Shown here piece by piece: positions 27,068 through 34,616 of a stretch of 34,646 nucleotides of DNA. Source of the stretch: Synechococcales cyanobacterium bin2.concoct.b11b12b14.033 (GTDB lineage: Bacteria; Cyanobacteriota; Vampirovibrionia; Caenarcaniphilales; Caenarcanaceae); contig JAAFJH010000014.1 in NCBI GenBank assembly GCA_013298875.1, positions 1 to 34,646 of the forward strand, in the 5' to 3' direction. The notes below the pieces were generated by a model, which had not been told where the DNA came from, did no database searches, and worked only from the letters and a program-made list of their open reading frames with translations. Within the stretch, counting starts at the first letter, position 1. Every line of letters starts with the position of its first letter. The position numbers and the translations under genes are program-made.

Positions 27068-27074
27068 TAAAAAT

Positions 27075-27890
27075 TTGTTTAAGGAAACAAAAATCATTAA
27101 GTCTATTTTGTGGGGGCAAAGGTTTAGCGGCTTACCGGCGGATCAACTTATTCCAGTTAATTTGGGAGCAAGAATACATTCGTTGAGGGTAATTTCGAGG
27201 GAAAGCCTCATTGAGCAAGCTTTATGTATAAGACCAGACTTACTAATCTTTGAAACTGATACGCCAGGCGAAAAAAGCTGGTCTCAGTTAATAAATTTTA
27301 CCAAATCAAAATTATCAGATTGTGGATTTATTGCCATTTTGAATGAATTAAGCAGTCAGGATTTAATTCGTGATTTAGCAATTGCTCAAGTAGACAGCAT
27401 TATAAAGCATGATCGCTTACACCTTGAAATTCCATATGCAATTAGAGCCTTCCAAAAGAATGAAACCTTTTTAAATTCACAAGTTGCCAAAATCATTTGC
27501 TCTTTTGTGCAAAATCAGCTCTCTAATTCTTTGAACAGCATTAATAATAATGTAAATATTTCTAGCAAAGATAGAGGCTTATTAACAAGCTTAACCAATC
27601 GGGAATTAGAAGTTTTAGCCTGCTTAACACAAGGTTTAAATTATAAAGCGATTGCCAAAAGATTGTTTGTGAGTGATTCGACGGTCAAAACTCATGTTAA
27701 TAATATTTTTACTAAGTTAAATGTTAATGATAGAACTCAGGCTGTCTTATATGGCTTAAAACACGGTATTGATCAAATTGCAGCCGACATATTTCAAAGA
27801 ATGGAATCGGCTATTTCGGAATCTGAAGAAATTTACAATGCACCCAATACTGGCTCTCACCCAAATAATAATTTGTTTTTGCAGTTTTAA
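27075..27890 (+). CDS. NarL/FixJ-like LuxR-family regulator with degenerate receiver domain
   Basis: A 271-residue DNA-binding protein. The C-terminal LuxR helix-turn-helix is at about 172-232: LTNRELEVLACLTQGLNYKA then IAKRLFVSDSTVKTHVNNIF. Residues 1-130 are laid out like a response-regulator receiver, but with the phosphorylation site replaced: the usual PDLxLLDxxMPG reads PDLLIFETDTPG, placing Glu60 at the phospho-Asp position. The paired acidic residues after beta 1 are not recognisable, while Lys111 (IIKHD) sits where the conserved Lys is expected. It is therefore probably a pseudo-receiver working without a kinase; no kinase gene is nearby. The TTG start is supported by GGAGGG. A tail (about 240-271) is polar. 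Target genes are unknown. The 195-bp spacer upstream shows no strong promoter match. Confidence 0.85.
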   Translation: MFKETKIIKSILWGQRFSGLPADQLIPVNLGARIHSLRVISRESLIEQALCIRPDLLIFETDTPGEKSWSQLINFTKSKLSDCGFIAILNELSSQDLIRDLAIAQVDSIIKHDRLHLEIPYAIRAFQKNETFLNSQVAKIICSFVQNQLSNSLNSINNNVNISSKDRGLLTSLTNRELEVLACLTQGLNYKAIAKRLFVSDSTVKTHVNNIFTKLNVNDRTQAVLYGLKHGIDQIAADIFQRMESAISESEEIYNAPNTGSHPNNNLFLQF

Positions 27891-27894
27891 TTTT

Positions 27895-28662
27895 TTAATA
27901 AGCACCTTGGTCTTGCAACCATTTTAAGCTAGAGGTGGCGGCTTCTACGTCTTGATTGTCTATTTTACCATCGGTCTTTAAGTCTAAAAATTCTTTATAC
28001 TTATCAGTGCATAGCTCTCCGCCAGATTGACAATCAGAACTTACTTGAGTCCAAATATCATTGCTTAAAGAAGGTATGCCAGCCATTAATTTGTACTTAT
28101 ATTCGTCTCCGACCGCTAGACCATTTACCTGACCCGTTTCAAAAATAAATTGTAAAAGCCCTCCAATTTGCTGGCTGACCTTACCATTAGAAGAAGTTGA
28201 GAGAGCAATATTCACTAATTTAGCAAAGAATTTGCGGCCTTTATACTTGCTAAAATATTTTTCAGCCATTTCCAAGTCATTATCATTAAAACCGGTCAAT
28301 TCAAATACTCTTGCTTTACTTTGCGGATTAGTGGCTATATATTCGATTAAACTTCTTAATTGATTGTATTCAGTTTCGGACAGATTAGAAATATTATTAG
28401 AAAAAACTTTGGCTAAAGTACGTTTTGTATCCGGTATTAGACGAGCTTTAACTGGCCCCCAAACCGCTTGTGGATTAAAAACTGGCACTGACTGTATGCT
28501 AGCCTGCCCAGATAATAAATTAGGAGTATTATTAGCAGGCGGTGTTGGATTAGCGGGAGGCATTTCAGCCGGACTTATTTGGTTTTGATATTCATAGTAT
28601 TCATCGCTAGCTTCAGTATAAGCAATATAAGCACTTGGTGGTTGAGTATAGTCGAGTGGCAT
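27895..28662 (-). CDS. orphan with C-terminal EF-hand/dockerin-like motif
   Basis: Not recognised. I place the start at ATG 28662 (255 residues): a TATAAT box on the minus strand at 28701-28696 puts transcription start near 28689, downstream of the TTG codons at 28719/28716 that would add 19 residues. The N-terminal ~70 residues are Tyr/Pro/Asn-rich and probably disordered (ISPAEMPPANPTPPANNTPN). Residues 75-215 are mostly helical (LSETEYNQLRSLIEYIATNP, NDLEMAEKYFSKYKG). Near the C-terminus DLKTDGKIDNQD resembles a 12-residue EF-hand or dockerin calcium loop but has Lys at loop position 3. Two Cys (CQSGGELC) lie just before it. No signal peptide is visible. It converges with the regulator gene, 4 bp between stops. 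Confidence 0.6.
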   Translation of the reverse strand: MPLDYTQPPSAYIAYTEASDEYYEYQNQISPAEMPPANPTPPANNTPNLLSGQASIQSVPVFNPQAVWGPVKARLIPDTKRTLAKVFSNNISNLSETEYNQLRSLIEYIATNPQSKARVFELTGFNDNDLEMAEKYFSKYKGRKFFAKLVNIALSTSSNGKVSQQIGGLLQFIFETGQVNGLAVGDEYKYKLMAGIPSLSNDIWTQVSSDCQSGGELCTDKYKEFLDLKTDGKIDNQDVEAATSSLKWLQDQGAY

Positions 28663-28695
28663 TTTGAATATTAAGTTAGAGGTAAGGTTAGTTTC

Positions 28696-28701
28696 ATTAT
28701 A
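28696..28701 (-). promoter_or_regulatory. predicted -10 box that decides a start
   Basis: TATAAT on the minus strand, ending 34 nt before the ATG at 28662. No convincing -35 box is present. It favours the ATG over the upstream TTG pair as the start of the downstream orphan. Confidence 0.35.
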
Positions 28702-28749
28702 AAAAGTTTCTGCCAACAATGAATGAAACTCTTTATAAACTACTGAATT

Positions 28750-29799
28750 TTATTTTAATAATTCCGACAAGGCATCAATGAAAGAAACTTTTGTATATAA
28801 ATTTACGGCCGTATCAGCTGTATTGGTTAAGTTATTAACAGTTCCGCTTAATAAATAGGCATTACTTAAAAACCTTTGCCAATCAACACTTTCGCTAGGT
28901 AATTTTTCACCTTGAGAAATATTAATTGCCATAGGCATATCACTTTCTGAGCTGCCAAGCGAGCGATAATATTGATAATTGTAGTTTTTAAATTGTTTGA
29001 CTTTTTCAATTGTGAATATATCAGGCGAAGCATTTGAAGAATTATTATCTTGTTTAAGATTTTGTGAAATAAGCAATAAAATTAATAGCTTTTGATTTTC
29101 GTCTGGACTTAAAGTTTTTTCTTTACTTTTACTAAGTAAATCAATAGTTTGTTCCTTAACTTTTGTCTCTAAATTATTATTAACTTTAAAGTCATTTGTA
29201 TTTGTTAAGTCTTTACTAGAAATTAACTCTGTTCTTTGTTTATTCGTTAAATAGCTTGGGTCATAATAGCTTCCAGTAAAATTCGAGAAAAAATCTCTAT
29301 TAATTCCATCAAAAACTGCTCCACTGATATTGCTTTTGTTGATATTTACTTTTTTAAGATTTGCACCATTAAAATTTGCCTCAACCAAATTAGAATTTTC
29401 AATGCCAGCCAATTTTAAATTTGCACCTTCAAAATTTGTATAAGGAGCGTTTACTTGGTTTAGGATAGCCCAGTTTAAGTTAGCATCCTTAAAATTCGCA
29501 TAAGTTAGATTTGCTTTACTAAAATTTGCCCATTTCAAGTTGGATTTCTCAAAATTAGCATTTTCTAAATTACTGCCTTGAAAGTCTGTCGCACTTAAAT
29601 CTTCGCCTATGAATTTTAAGTTTCTCAAATCCATATTTCTAAGTTTTTGTTTGGATAAAGAAGATACTTTTAAATGCTGTTTTAATTCCTGTATATTTTC
29701 AAAAGCTATCGTCTTCAAAGACTGGAAGAATGTACAAATGATCAAAGAAAGCTTTAGGTAGAAATAAAGTTTATTAATTTTTGAATTAATTTGGTTCAT
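28750..29799 (-). CDS. exported pentapeptide-repeat protein
   Basis: A 349-residue protein. A hydrophobic segment near residues 12-31 (FYLKLSLIICTFFQSLKTIA) is a signal peptide or anchor, so the repeats face outside the cytoplasm. Pentapeptide repeats occupy about 45-165 (DLRNLKFIGEDLSATDFQGS then NLENANFEKSNLKWANFSKA), giving about 20-24 repeats, or roughly five to six coils. The remaining C-terminal half (about 185-349) is helical, rich in Asn/Lys/Ser (SKEKTLSPDENQKLLILLLI) and unlike any family I recognise. Repeats here are A/N-F and N-L with bulkier residues than in the giant protein at 4569-7898, so the two are not recent duplicates. Function unknown. Confidence 0.8.
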   Translation of the reverse strand: MNQINSKINKLYFYLKLSLIICTFFQSLKTIAFENIQELKQHLKVSSLSKQKLRNMDLRNLKFIGEDLSATDFQGSNLENANFEKSNLKWANFSKANLTYANFKDANLNWAILNQVNAPYTNFEGANLKLAGIENSNLVEANFNGANLKKVNINKSNISGAVFDGINRDFFSNFTGSYYDPSYLTNKQRTELISSKDLTNTNDFKVNNNLETKVKEQTIDLLSKSKEKTLSPDENQKLLILLLISQNLKQDNNSSNASPDIFTIEKVKQFKNYNYQYYRSLGSSESDMPMAINISQGEKLPSESVDWQRFLSNAYLLSGTVNNLTNTADTAVNLYTKVSFIDALSELLK

Positions 29800-29853
29800 T
29801 TGATTGAGATAATATTTGAAAATATAATTTTATTTTATATTAACGATTGACTA

Positions 29854-30648
29854 TTAGCCAAGAGCAATATCCAAAAACATCATAATTATAAACCCAAGGA
29901 TTAAGCCTCTAGTAGCATACTTACCATACCCGTGTTTATGAGCTTCGGGTATAATTTCATCTCCAATTACATAAAGCATTGCTCCCGCTGCAAAAGCTAA
30001 GCCCCAAGGAAGTAAAGCTTTCATCATAGAAACAGCTAAAAAGCCAATAAGGCCACCAATCGGTTCAATCAAGCCGGTCAAAAAAGCAATTTGTAAAGCT
30101 TTGGACTTTGAATAATCTTCGGTTAAAAGAGCTAAAGCTACCACCAAACCTTCTGGCATATTTTGCAAACCAATACCAACCGCAATTGGAATGGCTTCAG
30201 ATAAACTTTCACTGCCAAAACCGACTCCAACCGCTAAACCTTCGGGAAAATTATGAATGGTAATAGCTAAAATAAAAATCCAAATTCGTTTCAAATTAGC
30301 ACTCATAATGCCGGATTCATTATTGGAAGGTAAAATTTTAATCGGGAAATATTTATCGCAAAAATATAAAAAACAAGCTCCAATAATCATACTAGTTGAC
30401 ACAATAAGTGGCGGTAAATATTTGATTCCAATATAAAGTTTTTCAACCGTTTCAATAGCAGGAATAATAAGCGAAAAAGAAGTAGCCGCAAGCATAATAC
30501 CAGCCCCAAAACCCATCATAATATCTTGAGCTTTTTGAGAAATATGCTTCGTGAATAAAATTGGTAATGCTCCAACTCCGGTCGCTAAAGCCGAACACAT
30601 AGAACCAATAGATGCAATAACCCAAAGTGGTAAATCAGTAATATTCAA
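29854..30648 (-). CDS. ZIP-family divalent metal transporter (GufA-like)
   Basis: A 264-residue membrane transporter with about eight helices, predicted to import Zn or related divalent metals into the cytoplasm. The transport-site motifs are HNFPEGLAVG at 132-141 (helix IV) and QNMPEGLVVA at 162-171 (helix V), the H-N-x-P-E-G / Q-N-x-P-E-G pairing characteristic of the GufA subfamily. The loop between helices III and IV (about 100-120) is short and lacks the His-rich stretch of eukaryotic ZIPs. The start is TTG 30648; an in-frame TAA lies two codons upstream and the next ATG (codon 17) would truncate the first helix. No Shine-Dalgarno is seen, so the start is uncertain. Confidence 0.9.
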   Translation of the reverse strand: MNITDLPLWVIASIGSMCSALATGVGALPILFTKHISQKAQDIMMGFGAGIMLAATSFSLIIPAIETVEKLYIGIKYLPPLIVSTSMIIGACFLYFCDKYFPIKILPSNNESGIMSANLKRIWIFILAITIHNFPEGLAVGVGFGSESLSEAIPIAVGIGLQNMPEGLVVALALLTEDYSKSKALQIAFLTGLIEPIGGLIGFLAVSMMKALLPWGLAFAAGAMLYVIGDEIIPEAHKHGYGKYATRGLILGFIIMMFLDIALG

Positions 30649-30768
30649 ATTTTAAGCAAAAATGCAAGTAATTATTTTGTAAGTTTATCAATTTAGGAAT
30701 AAATTTACATTATTTACAAAACTGATGAGTTGACTTTGGAGCGACAAAGGTGGCTTTAATATAATTTT

Positions 30769-32685
30769 TTATTTGGCCATATTAAATAGTTTTTCAATTT
30801 TTAATTTTTGAGAATTGAATTTTTCTTTTTCCTCGCTAGATAAGTTTAAATTATTAATTTGATCTATTAATTTATTTAATTCGGGCTTTAATAAATGTTT
30901 TTGGCTTTCATTGGCTTCCGTAAAAGACTGTATATAAAATTCAAGTGCTTTGTGAAAACTATCATAATTAGTATTTGCTTCCGCCAAAGCTAAAAAGGTA
31001 TAAGCAATTATTCTTTTGGTTTTATAATCGGCCTGATTGGAAAGTGTTTTATAGTGAAACTTTAGTGCTTCTTTAAAATAAAAAATTCGATCTTCTCGGC
31101 TAGCCTGCAATAAAGCTATATCATAATAAATAAAACCTATATTCTGGCAAGCAAATTTATAATACTGAATTTGTTTTTGTTTATCATAAAATTTTAAAGC
31201 TTTTTCAAAGCTGCTGAGAGCTAAATTTAATTCGGCTAAAGCCTGAGTATTATTAGCAATATTACGATGAATTAAACCTAATAAACTATACCAAAAACCC
31301 CGTTCTTCGATATTATAACAAAGGCTAATCGCCTGCTTGCAGAGTGGAATTAATTTTTCTTGGCAATATTTCCATAAACCTAATTCCTGAAAAATTGAAT
31401 GTAAAAATAAAATGCAATAACGATTTTTTTCAAAGCTTTGTTTTTGAACAATTAATTCTAAAGAAATAAAACTTTGTTCTAACTGACTAATCCAGATTTT
31501 TTCTTGCTGCCATAATGAATTACTTTCTAATCTTTTGAGTAGTAAATTATCAATTGTATTTTCTTCAGTACTTTCTTCTTGTTTGCCTATTAATTCATTT
31601 TTTATAAAGCTTTTTAAAAATTCCGGAATATAATAAATTAAATTTTCATCCTCAAGAGCTTGTTTGGAAGCAATTTGTAAACCTGAAAGGCAAATTAAAT
31701 ATTGTAAAATATCTTTTAAATCTTCTTTAGATATTTCATTTTTTAAACTATTATTAGCCAGAATATACAAATCATTTAGGGTAAACCCACTACTAGGGAA
31801 GTAATAAGCTATTTTAAGTAAGTTTTTAATTGTATTAGGCAAATGTTTAATTGTATAAGCAAGAGGTAAATAAATTTCATAATCCTTCTCAGGTGAGGAT
31901 GATTTAATATTTTGTTTTTTAATGTTTTCAAGATATTTGTGAATAAAAAGACTATTTTCTCCTTGCAGACCACCTAAAGCCATTAAAATAATTTCGGGTG
32001 AATATTTACAATAATTTGCTAAAGTCAATAATTCTCCGCGATCAGCCGTTTTTAACAGTAAATCACTTCGATAATTCAACAAATTAAGGCTTAAATCGAA
32101 GCATTGACCTTCCGAAAAATTTGTAATTTGTAAAATATCAGTTTCATTTTGATAATTGTTTTCAAGCTCTTTAGAAATAAATTTAAAATTAGAAATTACA
32201 ATAACTTTGGCACTTTTTAAATAATTCAATAATAATTGCAATTCATCTTCTGGCAAGGCTTGAGTAAGCTGATCGATAATAATTATTATATTTTGATTTT
32301 TAGTTAATTTTTTTACTTGGGCTAATAAGTCGGATGAGCTTTTTTGTTTTAATTCCTTCAAAATAAGCAAAGCTAAAATCTCCGCCGTCTTAAAAGCTTT
32401 ATTAACTCTAATATAAACATATTCACTCTGATTATTAGCGGCATAAGTTTGGGCAAATTGCTCAATAAAATGATGTAAACCTAAAGCCTCTTTGGAATTA
32501 ATACAAACTAAGTTTTTTTCAGCAAAAATATTTTCAAGCTGCTGAGTAGAAGCCGATAAACTGATAGTTAAAAAATTAATTAAACATTGTCTTTGGGCAA
32601 TTAATTGCAGCTTTTGCTTTCTAAACGAAATTAATAAATCATTTAAATCTTTTCTTGGATTTGTTAATTTGTAAAACCAATTCAA
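30769..32685 (-). CDS. STAND-like NTPase lacking its P-loop, with TPR repeats
   Basis: A 638-residue protein that reads like a STAND/NB-ARC ATPase without a working nucleotide site. Residues 57-75 (KNLVCINSKEALGLHHFIEQ) occupy the place of the P-loop strand and helix but contain no GxxxxGK[ST]. A Walker-B-like strand NIIIIIDQ (132-139) is followed by a sensor-like strand AKVIVISN (159-166). YCKYSPEIILMALGGL (225-240) resembles the GLPLA region. Residues about 270-390 look like a winged-helix segment. From about 430 to 620 are TPR-type helix pairs (ERGFWYSLLGLIHRNIANNT and similar). The start is TTG 32685, forced by an in-frame TAG upstream and supported by GGAAG. Such proteins act in signalling, regulation or defence; function here is unknown. 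Confidence 0.7.
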   Translation of the reverse strand: MNWFYKLTNPRKDLNDLLISFRKQKLQLIAQRQCLINFLTISLSASTQQLENIFAEKNLVCINSKEALGLHHFIEQFAQTYAANNQSEYVYIRVNKAFKTAEILALLILKELKQKSSSDLLAQVKKLTKNQNIIIIIDQLTQALPEDELQLLLNYLKSAKVIVISNFKFISKELENNYQNETDILQITNFSEGQCFDLSLNLLNYRSDLLLKTADRGELLTLANYCKYSPEIILMALGGLQGENSLFIHKYLENIKKQNIKSSSPEKDYEIYLPLAYTIKHLPNTIKNLLKIAYYFPSSGFTLNDLYILANNSLKNEISKEDLKDILQYLICLSGLQIASKQALEDENLIYYIPEFLKSFIKNELIGKQEESTEENTIDNLLLKRLESNSLWQQEKIWISQLEQSFISLELIVQKQSFEKNRYCILFLHSIFQELGLWKYCQEKLIPLCKQAISLCYNIEERGFWYSLLGLIHRNIANNTQALAELNLALSSFEKALKFYDKQKQIQYYKFACQNIGFIYYDIALLQASREDRIFYFKEALKFHYKTLSNQADYKTKRIIAYTFLALAEANTNYDSFHKALEFYIQSFTEANESQKHLLKPELNKLIDQINNLNLSSEEKEKFNSQKLKIEKLFNMAK

Positions 32686-32783
32686 GTTTATCTTCCATTT
32701 TATTATTTTCTAAATTTTTAATGCCACCGAAAACCCCTAAAAGCATTTTTTAAATGGTATTCCCTAAGCTTAATTCAAGTTTT

Positions 32784-32813
32784 AGCCAAATTAGTTGATG
32801 CAATCTTTTTATA
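32784..32813. repeat. 30-bp repeat element, copy 1
   Basis: A 30-bp sequence that recurs at 34617-34646 in the same orientation with 28 of 30 bases identical. On the minus strand its core reads ATTGCATCAACTAATTTGGC. It lies about 100 bp upstream of the start of the P-loop-less STAND-like gene. Confidence 0.7.
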
Positions 32814-32847
32814 AGCCAAAATTAAATCTGTTTTCAAATGAGATTTT

Positions 32848-34350
32848 TTAAGATAAATTAAGAAATAATCCTTTCACTTTTTCTCCGATCTTCGAAACGA
32901 GTTTTTCTGGATCTCTTGCATCCTGAGCCTTATCTTCGTCATTAGCTTTTTTATATGTTTCTGGATCAAATCTTTGGGTTAAAAATGAAGGGGCAGATTT
33001 CTTTTCTTCTTCGGTTATTGGTCTGACTAGTAAATTTGCGTTTTTATAACCAGTTGCAAAATCAGAGCTGAAATTATTATCTCCTCTAACTTTAAACTGA
33101 GAGTAAAAATCTCCATCACCATTTAATATTGTAATTTGTCCGTTTGGATATTTTGCTTTTGCAACATTTAGTATATCTTTTTTAGACATTGCTGGAGTTG
33201 AAACGGCTGACATAAATTGACCATTTACAAATATCAAAGCTGATCTTGTTTCTCCTCTTTCTTGATTTGAAGATATTTGCAAGTCTGATTCCCGTAAAAC
33301 TTCAAATCCGATATTAATTGAAATTATACTGTGGTCTTGCTTTAGCTCAGCAATTTTTGCCTCAACTTGTTCCTCAGTACTTCCTCTAAGGTCTATTAAT
33401 TCAATTGAACCATCTTGCTTCGATACATAGCCTCCTGTCTTTTCCAAAATACCAAATATACTACCTTTACTCTCAAAAACTTGACCATCTGGTTTCTTAA
33501 AGTACCTATAGCCTGTCGGTGTTTTATTATCTTCAATAAAGCCAGTTCCTAAAATTCCATCAATTATTAAACCTTGTTGTCTTAAAATTTTTTCTGCTTC
33601 TTGTAAATCTGTTGATGGACTTGGTATTAAAAAAGATTTTGGATTAGTTCTTTCAACAAAGACATTTGACAAATGAATATTTGCTTTTTGGACATTATAC
33701 TTTTCTACTTCTCTATTTTGATTTGCAATTATATAATACTCAGTTCCATTTTCAAGGAAAAAGCGGCCTTTGATAGAGGAATCTTTATTATTCCAAGAGT
33801 CTTTATTATTCCAAGAGTCTTTATTATTCCAAGAGTCTTTATAAAACAGTCCTTTTCTAGTAAGTATTGAGGGATTATTTTCATCAGGAAAACTAAAAAA
33901 ATATTCTTTTGGCTTATTGGTATTCTTGTCGATTTCTAGCCTATTACTTTCTTCTAAGGTTTTTAGTGGGTTTTCTAAATCTCTTGGTTTTGTTGATGTT
34001 AAAGCTATATTTCCAGCCATAAGATTTCCATTTTGATTACTAAGAGAAAGGCTTGATATATTAGTGTAAGTTTCCGGAGGATTCTTTTCTAAAGTATTCA
34101 ACAAATCTATAACCCATTTATTTTTGTTATTACTAAAGTCAATAATATTTTGATTTTTTACATGGCTCTCAAATTCATCCGTACTTATAATTTGATCACC
34201 GTTTGTATCAGCTTTTTCCACTGAATTTAAGAAAGAAGAAATTCTGTCATTTCCTTCATTTGTAAAAGCGTTAGAAAGTTGTAATTTTTTTCTTAAAGGT
34301 TCTATTTGATTAAAATTAAGGTTTCTTTTTAGATATAGATAATCAGCCAT
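32848..34350 (-). CDS. EF-hand protein with possible degenerate glycosidase-like domain
   Basis: I choose ATG 34350 (500 residues) over an upstream TTG at 34383, because a predicted promoter at 34413-34386 would start transcription between them and GGGAAAGAG precedes the ATG. A canonical EF-hand loop lies at residues 48-59 (DTNGDQIISTDE, all calcium ligand positions filled). Residues 170-191 are a perfect triplicate of KDSWNN from an 18-bp tandem repeat. The C-terminal region (about 341-420) has a motif order reminiscent of the phosphodiester glycosidase gene at 2849-4048: ETRSALIFVNGQFMSAVSTP, a spaced helix, then QITILNGDGDFYSQF where that enzyme has AINLDGGGST. If related, the site is degenerate. 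No signal peptide. The family is otherwise unrecognised. Confidence 0.6.
   Translation of the reverse strand: MADYLYLKRNLNFNQIEPLRKKLQLSNAFTNEGNDRISSFLNSVEKADTNGDQIISTDEFESHVKNQNIIDFSNNKNKWVIDLLNTLEKNPPETYTNISSLSLSNQNGNLMAGNIALTSTKPRDLENPLKTLEESNRLEIDKNTNKPKEYFFSFPDENNPSILTRKGLFYKDSWNNKDSWNNKDSWNNKDSSIKGRFFLENGTEYYIIANQNREVEKYNVQKANIHLSNVFVERTNPKSFLIPSPSTDLQEAEKILRQQGLIIDGILGTGFIEDNKTPTGYRYFKKPDGQVFESKGSIFGILEKTGGYVSKQDGSIELIDLRGSTEEQVEAKIAELKQDHSIISINIGFEVLRESDLQISSNQERGETRSALIFVNGQFMSAVSTPAMSKKDILNVAKAKYPNGQITILNGDGDFYSQFKVRGDNNFSSDFATGYKNANLLVRPITEEEKKSAPSFLTQRFDPETYKKANDEDKAQDARDPEKLVSKIGEKVKGLFLNLS
33783..33842. repeat. 18-bp tandem repeat inside a coding region
   Basis: Three identical copies of CTTTATTATTCCAAGAGT (33783-33800, 33801-33818, 33819-33836) followed by a partial fourth. 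18 is a multiple of 3, so the repeat encodes exact copies of a six-residue unit (KDSWNN, minus strand) and copy number can change without a frameshift. Confidence 0.95.
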
Positions 34351-34385
34351 AAGTTCTCTTTCCCTGAGTAGAAATATATTCAAGC

Positions 34386-34413
34386 TTTATAATTTTTATT
34401 TTAAACAATTCAA
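34386..34413 (-). promoter_or_regulatory. predicted promoter of the EF-hand gene
   Basis: On the minus strand TTGAAT (34413-34408) and TATAAA (34391-34386) are separated by 16 bp. The expected start near 34379 precedes ATG 34350 by about 29 nt. Confidence 0.4.
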
Positions 34414-34616
34414 GTTAAGGCAAAATTATTTTATGAATAAACTTTAGTAATATTTCATAGCTTCACAGGCGACAAAAATCAAACTTCAATAATTTAAGAA
34501 CTAAACTCTCTTCTCTGAATCGGAATAAACAGGACTAACGTTTGAAAATATAATTCTCAGAAAATAAACTATAAATGTCAATCCTGAAAATTCTAAAATC
34601 TTGATTATCCTGATTC

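Noticed and set aside
32721-32751. Small ORF starting ATG at 32721 (+)
   Set aside because: It has only about ten codons, no ribosome binding site and no conservation signal. The overlapping frame ending AKLVDAIFL has no start codon and is reported only as part of the repeat element.
33783-33842. CRISPR-like array
   Set aside because: The three repeats are directly adjacent with no spacers and are in frame within a coding region, so this is a coding tandem repeat.
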